Source: Hyphomicrobiales bacterium
GTDB lineage: Bacteria; Pseudomonadota; Alphaproteobacteria; Rhizobiales; Rhizobiaceae
Length of the DNA stretch: 64,000 nucleotides
Assembly (NCBI GenBank): GCA_900465685.1
Contig: UEGR01000021.1
Span: 118,052 to 182,051, forward strand
Direction: 5' to 3'
Shown here: piece after piece, positions 1-11,416 of the stretch
Layout: each line of letters starts with the position of its first letter
Position numbering within the stretch: the first letter of the stretch is position 1
Position numbers and translations under genes: made by a program
Notes under the pieces: generated by a model
What the model was told of the DNA's origin: nothing
The model's database searches: none
Seen by the model: only the letters and a program-made list of their open reading frames with translations

Positions 1-2121
1 ATCGTTCTTCAAGGCCCAGAGCAGCGTGATGAGACCGGCAGGAGCCGGCTTCAGCAGCATGGGCATGAAGACGTGATAGGCACCGAAACGCACGCCGAGA
101 CGACGGAGCGCCGCACGCGAATCTTGATCGAGACCGCGTACTTCCTCCACCACCTCACGGCGCTGGAGAATACCGAGGTTCTCGACGATCTGGAAAGCCA
201 GACCGCGCGTCATGCCGGTCAGCGCGTCTGCACCAGCCAGATCGGTCAGGGGCTTCAAAACGGTTTCGATGTGATGCGCCACGAAACGGTCAATGCGCGC
301 AGCGACCTTGTCCCGTGCGGGACCGGTGAGCTGTTCGTCGGCAAGGATCACCGTGCGCGGCTTCAGAATGTCGTCACCTGCAACCAAAGTTGCGACGGTC
401 GCACCGACCCAGCGCAAGACGCCGTCCGAACCAAGCGCGAAGTCTCCGTTGGGAGCAGCCGCAAAGCGCTCCGCACGGCGATCGAACTCGGCGGCCAGCG
501 CCTTTTGCGCAGCCGTCTTCACTGCCTTCGCGTCCGGCCCCTCGGCCTGGACGTCGGCGGTGAAACGGAATCCTTCCAGTTGCCCAATATTGTGGCCTTC
601 GACACTCACGTCTCCGGCCGGGCTGATTTCTGCTTCAAGCATGGCATTCTCTCTCAGGCGCCTCATAAGCACGCTTGTCCTGCGGTCTACAAAGCGTTTC
701 GTCAACCTTTCATGCAGCGCGTCGGACAATCTGTCCTCTATTTCGCGCGTCTTTTCCTGCCAGTGTGTCGGATCGGCAAGCCAACCGGGCCTATGCGACA
801 CAAAAGTCCAGGTTCGAATTTGCGCCACGCGGTGCGACAGAGTGTCGATTTCCCCCTCTGTACTGTCGGCGCGGCGCACCTGTTCGCTCATATAATCTTC
901 ATCGACGCTCCCTCGGCGCACTAGATCCTGATAGATAGACGCAATGATATCGGCATGTTGTGCCGGTGCGATCTTACGATAATCGGGAAGCGCACAGGCA
1001 TCCCACAAAAGTTCAATTCGCGCCGGCGTTGTCGCAAGGCGCACAATCTCTCCGTCTTTCGACAGATTTTCAAGCGCCTGCTGGTCAACAGCCGGCAAAG
1101 CCTTGGCAAGCCCCTCGACCGGGGCCGGGGTTTCCAGTGATCGGCGCAGTGCCTCAATCGACGAGAAGTCGAAACGCTCCGTGCGCCATTGCAGCACTTT
1201 CACCGGATCGAAATTATGCGCTTCCACCCGCTCGACCAGTTCGTCGTCGAAGGGCTGCACCTGCCCCGTCACACCAAATGTGCCGTCGCGCAGATGGCGA
1301 CCGGCGCGACCGGCGATCTGCCCCACTTCGGCAGGCGTGAGATCACGGAACTGATAGCCATCGAACTTACGGTTCTGCGCGAAGGCCACATGATCGACAT
1401 CGAGATTGAGGCCCATGCCGATGGCATCTGTCGCCACAAGAAAATCTACGTCGCCCGACTGATAAAGCTCGACCTGCGCGTTGCGCGTGCGCGGCGACAA
1501 AGCGCCCATCACCACAGCAGCCCCGCCGCGTTGGCGACGGATCAACTCGGCAATCGCGTAAACCTCATCGGCAGAAAATGCGACGATGGCAGACCGGTTC
1601 GGCAGGCGCGTGATCTTCTTGGAACCGGCATAGGCCAGATGCGACAGGCGCGGGCGTGTTACCACATTAATGCCGCGCAGGAGTTTTTCCAGAATGGTGC
1701 GCATGGTCGCGGCACCGAGCAGAAGTGTTTCCTGTCGTCCGCGCAGATGTAAAATACGGTCTGTGAAAATATGTCCGCGTTCAAGATCGCCAGCGAGTTG
1801 CACTTCGTCGATGGCGACGAATGCCACATCGGTGCGGCGCGGCATGGCTTCCACAGTGCAAACGGAATAACGCGCAGTGGGCGGGACGATCTTTTCCTCG
1901 CCGGTGACCAGCGCGACATTAGCCACGCCGACCCGTTCGACGACACGATTGTAGACCTCGCGCGCCAGAAGGCGCAGCGGCAGGCCGATCATGCCGCTCC
2001 CGTGCGACAGCATACGCTCGATTGCGAGATGGGTTTTGCCGGTATTGGTTGGCCCCAGCACCGCAGTCACGTCGCGGCCGCTCAGGGTCAGCGGCAAATC
2101 ATGGGCAGGGCGTTGGTTCAT
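1..2121 (-). CDS. SUV3-like ATP-dependent RNA/DNA helicase, 3' end outside window
   Basis: Reading the minus strand from an ATG at 2121 gives an open frame of 707 codons that runs off the left edge, so the C-terminus is missing. Walker A is GPTNTGKT (about residues 23-30) and the Walker B/DExx box is DEVQ (about 105-108). Later come a helicase C domain with ATDAIGMGLNLDVDH and the motif QIAGRAGR. This is the alphaproteobacterial SUV3-like helicase family, usually about 1,000 residues and annotated in Brucella as a probable helicase (MgpS). No strong Shine-Dalgarno precedes the ATG, and no other in-frame ATG/GTG/TTG was found close upstream. RNA unwinding or surveillance is the likely role by analogy with SUV3, but this is inferred. 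The 760-bp region ahead of it carries a duplicated iteron-like element. Confidence 0.88.
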   Translation of the reverse strand, partial: MNQRPAHDLPLTLSGRDVTAVLGPTNTGKTHLAIERMLSHGSGMIGLPLRLLAREVYNRVVERVGVANVALVTGEEKIVPPTARYSVCTVEAMPRRTDVAFVAIDEVQLAGDLERGHIFTDRILHLRGRQETLLLGAATMRTILEKLLRGINVVTRPRLSHLAYAGSKKITRLPNRSAIVAFSADEVYAIAELIRRQRGGAAVVMGALSPRTRNAQVELYQSGDVDFLVATDAIGMGLNLDVDHVAFAQNRKFDGYQFRDLTPAEVGQIAGRAGRHLRDGTFGVTGQVQPFDDELVERVEAHNFDPVKVLQWRTERFDFSSIEALRRSLETPAPVEGLAKALPAVDQQALENLSKDGEIVRLATTPARIELLWDACALPDYRKIAPAQHADIIASIYQDLVRRGSVDEDYMSEQVRRADSTEGEIDTLSHRVAQIRTWTFVSHRPGWLADPTHWQEKTREIEDRLSDALHERLTKRFVDRRTSVLMRRLRENAMLEAEISPAGDVSVEGHNIGQLEGFRFTADVQAEGPDAKAVKTAAQKALAAEFDRRAERFAAAPNGDFALGSDGVLRWVGATVATLVAGDDILKPRTVILADEQLTGPARDKVAARIDRFVAHHIETVLKPLTDLAGADALTGMTRGLAFQIVENLGILQRREVVEEVRGLDQDSRAALRRLGVRFGAYHVFMPMLLKPAPAGLITLLWALKND

Positions 2122-2324
2122 GCCAATAATAGAATTCCCGGTGCAGGCACCCCAACATGCAATTGGGAGGCCGATTGTCGTGTCTTGCGATAGCACTATA
2201 CGACCTTGGCCGAAAGCGCTCCTGTTAAGTTTGAACCACCCGCGATTTTAAAATAGGCAGCCCGACATTTTTTACAAATGGCCGATCTCAGCGAACGACC
2301 CGATTTAACGAATAGAACGACTCT

Positions 2325-2480
2325 GGAACGAATCGGCTACGAATCGCTGACTCTGATTCCTTCGCCTTTTGTTCACGGCAACATATGGTAACCGGATTGT
2401 CGATAGCCACCATATGCTGAATCTCATAGATGCGACGTCCCAACATAAACAGAACAGAACGCGATTGGCGTTAACTTTTG
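2325..2480 (+). repeat. Iteron-like element copy A (diverged direct repeat)
   Basis: Copy A starts with two head-to-tail 11-mers, CGAATCGGCTA and CGAATCGCTGA. At offset 43 comes TTTGTTC, near offset 56 CATATGGTA, at offset 83 CACCATATG, and at offset 140 TTGGCGTTAACTTTTG. The same blocks recur in the same order and at almost the same offsets in copy B, which starts 282 bp further on, while the spacers between blocks have diverged. The 11-bp period is about one helical turn, which suggests side-by-side protein contacts. Function unknown. Confidence 0.7.
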
Positions 2481-2606
2481 CCAGAAGCGCGTCAACAGCT
2501 TATGACAGCACTTTGAGCAGTTTAAAGAAAACTTAACAATTCCTAATAGTTGGTTATCGAAAATCAAGTCGCGAAAGCCATTTTCATTAACCTTCAGGCC
2601 AAAGCC

Positions 2607-2763
2607 GGAACGAATCGGCGACGAATCGGTGATTGATCAATTTTCTCTCTTTGTTCTCACCATATCTGGTAGGCTTTCACCAAAGCGCACCATATTGGAA
2701 CATCGATTACCGCAACGATACACCCGAAAACCGGACAGAGAAGCCGTTTGGCGTTAACCTTTG
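2607..2763 (+). repeat. Iteron-like element copy B (diverged direct repeat)
   Basis: Copy B opens with CGAATCGGCGA directly followed by CGAATCGGTGA. Its first 26 bases differ from copy A at two positions. TTTGTTC follows at offset 43, CCATATCTGGTA near offset 53, CACCATAT at offset 81 and TTGGCGTTAACCTTTG at offset 141. Conserved blocks with diverged spacers point to selection on binding sites or on RNA structure rather than a recent duplication. No terminator or ORF supports a protein gene here. Confidence 0.7.
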
Positions 2764-2822
2764 AACGCTCAAGCGGAACCCTCCCCGTCTGCATTCGCCA
2801 TCAAGCCTGTCATTGCGGACAT

Positions 2823-2855
2823 AAAAAGGCAGGCTGCGGAAACCCACAGCCTGCC
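2823..2855 (-). terminator. Rho-independent terminator of the thiolase gene
   Basis: GGCAGGCTG (2828-2836) pairs with CAGCCTGCC (2847-2855) around a 10-base loop. On the minus strand the stem is followed by TTTTTAT. It lies 28 bases past the thiolase stop codon. Confidence 0.85.
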
Positions 2856-2883
2856 CGAAAGATAAAGCCTGATCGGAAGCAGA

Positions 2884-4194
<1,311 letters not shown>

Positions 4195-4254
4195 TTAGCG
4201 GATGCGGATCATCCCCCAGACGCTAAAATGGCAGCATTGAAACAGGAGGTTCCC

Positions 4255-4686
4255 ATGGTCCAACTCACGCTCGATCAGGCCAATTCCATCATCGCAACAG
4301 CCTTTGCCAAAGCCAGCGATCTAAAGCTCAAGCCGCTTGCCGTCTCGGTTTTCGATGCAGGCGGCAATCTCAAGGCGTTTCAGCGCCAGGACGGCACGTC
4401 GATCCTCCGCTTCGAGATTGCATCCGGTAAAGCCTTTGGCGCTCTGGCGGTCGGGACCGGCTCGCGCTGGCTGCACAATCAGGCAAAGGATCGCCCGCAT
4501 TTTCTGGAAGGCCTCTCCGGCGTTTCCGGCGGCAAAATCGTTCCAGTACCTGGCGGCGTCATCATCAAGAATAGCGATGGAGAAATTGTTGGCGCGGTCG
4601 GCGTTTCGGGAGATACGTCAGACAATGATGAAGCTGTCGCCATTGCTGGCATAGAAAAGGCCGGTTTCACCGCAGACGCCGGTTGA
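4255..4686 (+). CDS. GlcG/HbpS-like heme-degrading-domain protein (DUF336)
   Basis: A 143-residue single-domain protein of the GlcG/HbpS (DUF336) family. The N-terminal part has the helix then AVSVFDAGGNLKAFQ pattern, and the end has the conserved GGVIIK and GAVGVSG segments. Members include extracellular heme-binding HbpS of Streptomyces and a protein of unknown role in glycolate operons. No signal peptide is seen here, so a cytoplasmic location is likely. The ATG at 4255 is preceded by AGGAGG 7 bases upstream, which decides it over an in-frame ATG at 4228. It is divergent from the thiolase gene and ends in a strong terminator, so it is probably monocistronic. The ligand is unknown. Confidence 0.85.
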   Translation: MVQLTLDQANSIIATAFAKASDLKLKPLAVSVFDAGGNLKAFQRQDGTSILRFEIASGKAFGALAVGTGSRWLHNQAKDRPHFLEGLSGVSGGKIVPVPGGVIIKNSDGEIVGAVGVSGDTSDNDEAVAIAGIEKAGFTADAG

Positions 4687-4698
4687 ACTGAAAAAGAA

Positions 4699-4735
4699 GA
4701 AGGCCGCCCAATAATAGCGGCCTTCATTTTTTATC
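4699..4735 (+). terminator. Rho-independent terminator of the HbpS-like gene
   Basis: GAAGGCCGC (4699-4707) and GCGGCCTTC (4717-4725) form a perfect 9-bp stem, followed by ATTTTTTATC. Confidence 0.88.
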
Positions 4736-4737
4736 TT

Positions 4738-4938
4738 TTATCGCAAGTTCTTGTGGGCGAAATGCACTATAGCCCTTGCGCTATTTTCGTCCAACCGCCC
4801 GTCAAGATTAGGTGTGTCAGACATATATTTCGAGAAATTATCTTTATAATCTGCATTATCTATAACATTAAAAAAAGAAGATGCAGATCTAAAAGAAACG
4901 CTGGAATTTAATATGATTGCCTTGATGATATCATTCAT
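4738..4938 (-). CDS. Small AT-rich hypothetical protein
   Basis: A 66-codon frame from ATG at 4938 to TAA at 4738. The product is polar and likely cytoplasmic, with the charged segment NADYKDNFSKYMSD and no membrane segment or recognised domain. Base composition is far richer in A and T than the flanking genes, and rare codons such as ATA and TTA are common. That suggests either a recently acquired gene or a chance ORF in an AT-rich spacer. The only possible ribosome site is GGTGG about 8 bases upstream. I do not recognise a family. Its stop lies next to the terminator of the convergent HbpS-like gene, which could serve both. Confidence 0.4.
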   Translation of the reverse strand: MNDIIKAIILNSSVSFRSASSFFNVIDNADYKDNFSKYMSDTPNLDGRLDENSARAIVHFAHKNLR

Positions 4939-5081
4939 TGATAGCCACCATTAAATAAATTTATAATACACAGTACTTTTCAACGGCTACATTGAGGCAA
5001 AAAAATGTCCGGTCAGTTTAGACCGACTTGCGACCGGCGATTTATTCTTCGTTTCTCTAAAATTCCGAAAGATAATAAAAG

Positions 5082-5118
5082 AAAACGCCGCTCCCGGTTT
5101 CCCGGAAACGGCGTTTTT
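5082..5118 (-). terminator. Terminator downstream of rpmF
   Basis: AAAACGCCG (5082-5090) pairs with CGGCGTTTT (5109-5117), and on the minus strand the stem runs into TTTTCTTTT. A second small perfect hairpin, CTGCGG-TAA-CCGCAG, lies at about 5136-5150, between the rpmF stop and this terminator. Confidence 0.75.
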
Positions 5119-5158
5119 GAAACGTGTCTGCTAGGCTGCGGTAACCGCAGCGTCAGAC

Positions 5159-5338
5159 CTATTCCTTAGCTTCGAGGACCTGACGGCCGCGATACATACC
5201 GCTCTTCAGATCGATATGATGCGGACGACGAAGTTCGCCCGAGTTCTTGTCCTCGACATAGGTCGGGGCCTTCAGAGCGTCAGCCGAACGGCGCATGCCG
5301 CGCTTCGACGGAGACGTTTTTCTTTTAGGTACTGCCAT
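5159..5338 (-). CDS. rpmF: 50S ribosomal protein L32
   Basis: A 59-residue protein opening [18 protein letters not shown], the signature N-terminus of alphaproteobacterial L32 of the large ribosomal subunit, and ending QVLEAKE. As usual in this group the four zinc-binding cysteines are absent, which is the zinc-independent form. The start ATG at 5338 is preceded by GGAGCTGGATCC. The gene lies downstream of mtgA on the same strand, with about 150 bp between them, and is followed by its own terminator. A promoter in that gap is likely but not identified. Confidence 0.95.
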   Translation of the reverse strand: MAVPKRKTSPSKRGMRRSADALKAPTYVEDKNSGELRRPHHIDLKSGMYRGRQVLEAKE

Positions 5339-5488
5339 GGATCCAGCTCCACTGATCGGTCAATAAACGTCCGGCACGGCCCCGGTGGAGCCTGTCACAG
5401 CGGACAAAATTCCGGAAAGTCAGGTGCCTATACACGCTCTTGCGGGCTTTGACCAGTCGGAGTCTGATCTTTTTTTCATGACTCGCAT

Positions 5489-6256
5489 TTATTGTACGCA
5501 GGCCACATAGGGACCGGAGCGTACCGCGCGACCGGCAACGATCCGCGCGATGCGCTGCATGTTGCGGGTCGGCTTGGCCGGATTGCGCAGCGCCGGATTG
5601 GGCAATGTCACAGCCAGAAGCGCTGCCTGCTGCGCATTGAGCTTTGCCGCCGGTCGCTTGAAATAATGCTGGGCGGCGGCTTCGATGCCGTAAATGCCTG
5701 GCCCCCACTCGGCGATGTTCAGATAGATCTCCATGATCCGGCGCTTGGACAGGATCGCGTCCGCGGCCAGCGCCAGCGGAAATTCCAGCCCCTTGCGGAT
5801 GAAAGAACGCCCATTCCACAGGAAGAGATTCTTCACCGTCTGCATAGTGATGGTGGAAGCGCCCCGGCTTGGGCCGCCTTCGCCGGCATCATCCAGCACA
5901 ATGCTCAGCTGATGCCAGTCCACACCGCCATGACTGCAAAACTGGCCGTCCTCCGCCATCATCACCGCATTGATTACATTCGGCGAAATATCATCGATGC
6001 TCACCCAGCGCCGGTCGACATTCTGAAACAGGACATAGTCCTTCACCATCAGCATTGAGACCGGGCGCACGAAGGGGATTGAATAAACGAGGAGGAGAAA
6101 GAGCGGCAACACCGCCAGCACCAGCAAAACCCGGAACGCCAGAATGATCCGGCGTCCCCACACGGGATCGGCCAGATAACTGCGCCCGTTTTTGCTCTTT
6201 AAGATGATTTTGGCCACGTCCACCGCCTGATGTACTCCCCCAGCGACATAAACCAT
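5489..6256 (-). CDS. mtgA: Monofunctional biosynthetic peptidoglycan transglycosylase
   Basis: Polymerises lipid II into glycan strands at the outer face of the inner membrane. The 255 residues comprise a short cytoplasmic N-terminus, one membrane segment at about 37-59, and a GT51 domain. The catalytic glutamate is Glu102 in AEDGQF, followed by GASTITMQTVKNLFL and the KGLE motif near 156-158. There is no transpeptidase domain, which separates it from class A PBPs. The start is uncertain: the ATG at 6256 has a weak ribosome site, and an in-frame GTG 13 codons downstream has GGCGG before it. The gene pair mtgA-rpmF is recalled from related genomes. The polyprenyl diphosphate synthase diverges from it, which is thematically fitting since lipid II uses a polyprenyl carrier. 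Confidence 0.93.
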   Translation of the reverse strand: MVYVAGGVHQAVDVAKIILKSKNGRSYLADPVWGRRIILAFRVLLVLAVLPLFLLLVYSIPFVRPVSMLMVKDYVLFQNVDRRWVSIDDISPNVINAVMMAEDGQFCSHGGVDWHQLSIVLDDAGEGGPSRGASTITMQTVKNLFLWNGRSFIRKGLEFPLALAADAILSKRRIMEIYLNIAEWGPGIYGIEAAAQHYFKRPAAKLNAQQAALLAVTLPNPALRNPAKPTRNMQRIARIVAGRAVRSGPYVACVQ

Positions 6257-6389
6257 TCTTTAATAATATAGAACCCGATTCCATAATCCTGTGTTGGAAA
6301 CAAGCCGGAAACATATCGTTTGATGACCGTCTGATGAAAAAGCCTGTGCTGATCGATATGCCCAGTTGACCAAATTAGCGCTTTCGTCC

Positions 6390-7316
6390 ATGCCGATCAT
6401 CATGGAACATGTGACTGTCGAATTCACCGATGCCCTGAACCATCGCGCCCACGAAGTGGAAGCGATGCTGATCGGGCTTCTTGATGAGCGCCTGCGCAGC
6501 GGTGAGATCGCCCGCCCGGAACGGCTGATTGCCGCCATGCGTCACGGTGTGCTGAATGGTGGCAAACGGCTGCGTCCGTTCCTGGTTGTGGAAAGTGCTG
6601 CACTATTCGGCAAGAGCGGCGACGCCGTGCTACGGGTTGCGGCGGCACTGGAATGCATCCATTGCTATTCGCTCGTTCACGACGATCTTCCCGCCATGGA
6701 CGATGATGATCTGCGCCGCGGCCAGCCAACGGTGCACAAGGCCTTTGACGAAGCGGCTGCGATTCTCGCGGGCGACAGCCTTCTTACCTACGCTTTCGAC
6801 ATTGTTGCCTCTGACGAGACCGATCTCGATTCGTCCGTGCGCGTACAACTGGTTTCCGCCCTCGCCCGTGCCTCGGGCCTTGGCGGCATGGCGGGCGGGC
6901 AGGCCCTCGATCTGATGGCCGAGACAAAGAAGCCGGACGAAGCTGGCATCATAACGCTTCAGGCGATGAAAACCGGCGCGCTGATCCGCTTTGCCTGCGA
7001 GGCAGGGGCGATCATCGCCGACGCCTCCCGCGAAGATCGCGAACGCATGGCGGAGTTCGGTTCAGCCATCGGTCTTGCTTTCCAGCTTGCCGACGACCTT
7101 CTGGACGTGACGGCAGATGCCGCTGCAATGGGCAAGGCGACTGGCAAGGATGCAGCTGCCGGCAAGGCAACCCTTGTGGCACTGCATGGCATCGACTGGA
7201 CGCGCAAGCAATTGTCGGGCCTTGTCGCTCAGGCGGAAAGCCTGCTTGCTCCTTTCGGCAAGGATGCCGATATTCTCAAGCAGGCTGCGCGATTCATCGC
7301 CGAACGCCAGAGCTAA
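6390..7316 (+). CDS. Polyprenyl (farnesyl/geranylgeranyl) diphosphate synthase
   Basis: A 308-residue all-helical trans-prenyltransferase. The first aspartate-rich motif is DDLPAMDDDD (about 98-107) and the second is DDLLD (235-239); NGGKRLRP (57-64) binds the homoallylic diphosphate. The two-residue insertion between the aspartates of the first motif and the overall pattern match IspA-type enzymes, which add IPP to DMAPP/GPP to make farnesyl diphosphate. Chain length cannot be fixed from sequence alone, so geranylgeranyl is possible. Candidate starts are ATG 6390 or 6402; neither has a clear Shine-Dalgarno. The gene is convergent with the HxlR regulator, with 3 bp between the stops. IspG lies 2 kb away and feeds the same pathway. 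Confidence 0.9.
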   Translation: MPIIMEHVTVEFTDALNHRAHEVEAMLIGLLDERLRSGEIARPERLIAAMRHGVLNGGKRLRPFLVVESAALFGKSGDAVLRVAAALECIHCYSLVHDDLPAMDDDDLRRGQPTVHKAFDEAAAILAGDSLLTYAFDIVASDETDLDSSVRVQLVSALARASGLGGMAGGQALDLMAETKKPDEAGIITLQAMKTGALIRFACEAGAIIADASREDRERMAEFGSAIGLAFQLADDLLDVTADAAAMGKATGKDAAAGKATLVALHGIDWTRKQLSGLVAQAESLLAPFGKDADILKQAARFIAERQS

Positions 7317-7319
7317 TGC

Positions 7320-7778
7320 TCAAAGATCGTCTTCTCGGACCTTGATCAGAACGACATCATCGACAGAAAGTATGCGCCCATCCTGCGCGCGCACGTCGAG
7401 CTTGGCAATGTTCTGACCAGACACGCTGTCGACCAGCCGTGAATGCGGTTCCTCCGGCGCGAAGAGATGCTTCTCGCCCCATTGCCGCAGAGAGACCACG
7501 ACCGGCAGAAGATCGCGCCCTTTCGCAGTCAGCACATATTCCTGATGCGCACCGCCATTGGGATCGGGCACGCTTTCCAGAATACCTTCGCCCGTCAGCT
7601 TGCGCAGACGCTCGGCCAGAATATTGCGCGCAATGCCCAGATTCTTCTGAAAAGCGCTGAAGCGTGTCACGCCATCAAAGGCCTCCCGCACGATCAGCAG
7701 CGACCACCAGTCACCGATTACATCCAGCGCCCGCGCACTGGGACAATAGTCGCCTTTCAGGCTCTTCTTGCGAACCAT
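7320..7778 (-). CDS. HxlR-family transcriptional regulator
   Basis: A 152-residue winged-helix protein of the HxlR/DUF24 family. The conserved opening CPSARALDVIGDWWSLLIVREAF with its family cysteine is present, followed by the recognition region NLGIARNILAERLRKL and the wing. The C-terminal 40 residues (after GEKHLF) extend beyond the core. The start ATG at 7778 is chosen because GGAG lies 5 bases upstream; an ATG 15 bases further upstream has no ribosome site. It is divergent from an MFS exporter, and the shared spacer holds two copies of a GGTT-to-AAAC motif. Local control of itself and the MFS gene is the natural inference. The inducer is unknown. Confidence 0.9.
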   Translation of the reverse strand: MVRKKSLKGDYCPSARALDVIGDWWSLLIVREAFDGVTRFSAFQKNLGIARNILAERLRKLTGEGILESVPDPNGGAHQEYVLTAKGRDLLPVVVSLRQWGEKHLFAPEEPHSRLVDSVSGQNIAKLDVRAQDGRILSVDDVVLIKVREDDL

Positions 7779-7800
7779 CTTCACTCCATTCATTCAATCT

Positions 7801-7854
7801 GGTTGCAATATAAAACTTCTTTCGCTACAAGCAAAATGGTTTCATATTAAAACC
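7801..7854. promoter_or_regulatory. Candidate HxlR operators in divergent promoter region
   Basis: Two similar sites lie in the 95-bp spacer between the divergent regulator and MFS genes. The first is GGTTGCAATATAAAAC at 7801-7816. The second is GGTTTCATATTAAAACC at 7838-7854, an inverted repeat of GGTTT and AAACC arms around 7 bases. Spacing between site starts is 37 bp. Their location suggests control of both genes by the HxlR protein. Confidence 0.5.
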
Positions 7855-7873
7855 AAATTTGCTGGAGTTCATC

Positions 7874-10404
<2,531 letters not shown>

Positions 10405-10507
10405 TTAACTGGGTCTGCGCTTATAAGGATTTCGATCTATATAATCACTTGCCGACGCATTGTCGCCCTCTCATTATGCGCGTCATCATAAACGAGGACG
10501 CCCACCC

Positions 10508-11299
10508 ATGACTGACGCAACTGCCCGCAAAACCGCTATTGTCACTGGCTCCAATTCCGGAATCGGCCTTGGCATCGCCCATGCATTGGCGGCCGCGGGA
10601 CACAACGTTGTGATCAACTCCTTCACCGACCGTGACGAAGATCATGCGCTTGCCCGCATGCTGGGCGAAGAACATGGCGCCAGCGTGGTCTATATCGCAG
10701 CCGATATGTCGAAGGGCGACGACTGCCGCAGGCTGGTCACCGACAGCGTCAAGGCTTTCGGCAGCGCCGATATTCTGGTCAACAATGCAGGTATCCAGCA
10801 TGTTGCGCCAGTGGAAGAGTTTCCGACCGAGCAATGGGACCGCATTATCGCGATCAACCTGACCTCGGCCTTCCATACATCCGCTGCCGCCATCCCGCAT
10901 ATGCGCGCGGGCGGCTGGGGACGTATCATCAATATCGCGTCGGCCCACGGACTGGTCGCCTCACCGTTCAAGTCGGCCTATGTCGCTGCCAAGCACGGCA
11001 TTGTGGGCTTTACCAAGACACTGGCGCTGGAACTGGCGACAGCCAAGATCACTGCCAATTCCATCTGCCCCGGCTATGTGCTGACACCGCTTGTGGAAGC
11101 GCAGATTCCAGACCAGATGAAGGCCCACAACATGGATCGTGAAACGGTGATCCGCGAAGTGATGCTCGATAAACAGCCGACGAAGGAATTCGTCACCACC
11201 GCACAGATCGGGGCGCTTGCAGCCTTCCTCGCCACGGATGCGGCCGCGCAGATCAATGGCGCGGCCCTGCCTGTCGAAGGTGGCTGGACCGCGGAATAA
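10508..11299 (+). CDS. bdhA: 3-hydroxybutyrate dehydrogenase (SDR family)
   Basis: A 263-residue short-chain dehydrogenase that interconverts D-3-hydroxybutyrate and acetoacetate with NAD. The cofactor motif is TGSNSGIG, NNAG follows, and the catalytic Ser and YxxxK are present (NIASAHG, YVAAKHG). The family-typical PGYVLTPLVEAQIPDQ lies beyond the active site; this segment and the C-terminus DGGWTAQ-like PVEGGWTAE separate BDH from other SDRs. The ATG at 10508 follows GAGGACG; a longer in-frame reading from 10460 lacks homology. It provides the step after acetoacetyl-CoA/acetoacetate, matching the thiolase gene at 2884-4077. A repeat element follows its stop. Confidence 0.92.
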   Translation: MTDATARKTAIVTGSNSGIGLGIAHALAAAGHNVVINSFTDRDEDHALARMLGEEHGASVVYIAADMSKGDDCRRLVTDSVKAFGSADILVNNAGIQHVAPVEEFPTEQWDRIIAINLTSAFHTSAAAIPHMRAGGWGRIINIASAHGLVASPFKSAYVAAKHGIVGFTKTLALELATAKITANSICPGYVLTPLVEAQIPDQMKAHNMDRETVIREVMLDKQPTKEFVTTAQIGALAAFLATDAAAQINGAALPVEGGWTAE

Positions 11300-11322
11300 A
11301 CAGGTCTATTCATTTGTTTTCA

Positions 11323-11416
11323 CGCATTATCCTACGCATCGAAGCGGGATTAGAAATCAGTCCAGTGAACTGATTTCCCCGCGTAGGCGCTACGCACTTT
11401 TGCTGGAAATGCTCTA
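11323..11416 (+). repeat. Repeat family A, full-length copy 1
   Basis: Begins CGCATTATCCTACGCATC and ends TTTTGCTGGAAATGCTC, with an internal hairpin AAATCAGTcCAGTgAACTGATTT. It is about 94 bp and nearly identical to the copy at 17357-17450. The last three bases of the range (cta) form the stop codon of the minus-strand MFS gene, so the element abuts coding sequence. No ORF inside; it looks like a non-autonomous palindromic repeat. Confidence 0.85.

Larger units (their letters stand above)
2122..2883. other. Long non-coding region between helicase and thiolase genes
   Basis: No credible protein gene is visible on either strand here. It is the 5' flank of the helicase gene and the 3' flank of the thiolase gene. 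It holds two diverged copies of a ~157-bp element (2325-2480 and 2607-2763), eight GANTC sites between 2319 and 2627, several GTTAAC and CACCATAT motifs, and the thiolase terminator at its right end. No DnaA boxes, parS-like sites or tRNA were recognised by eye. Confidence 0.7.

Noticed and set aside
73..924. Plus-strand frame of 283 codons near the window start
   Set aside because: The minus strand carries the helicase gene with full motifs; this frame is its shadow.
2122..2883. Chromosomal or plasmid replication origin
   Set aside because: Iteron-like repeats and GANTC sites are suggestive, but there are no DnaA boxes, no hemE/repABC neighbours and no parS-like site, so I only report a repeated element of unknown role.
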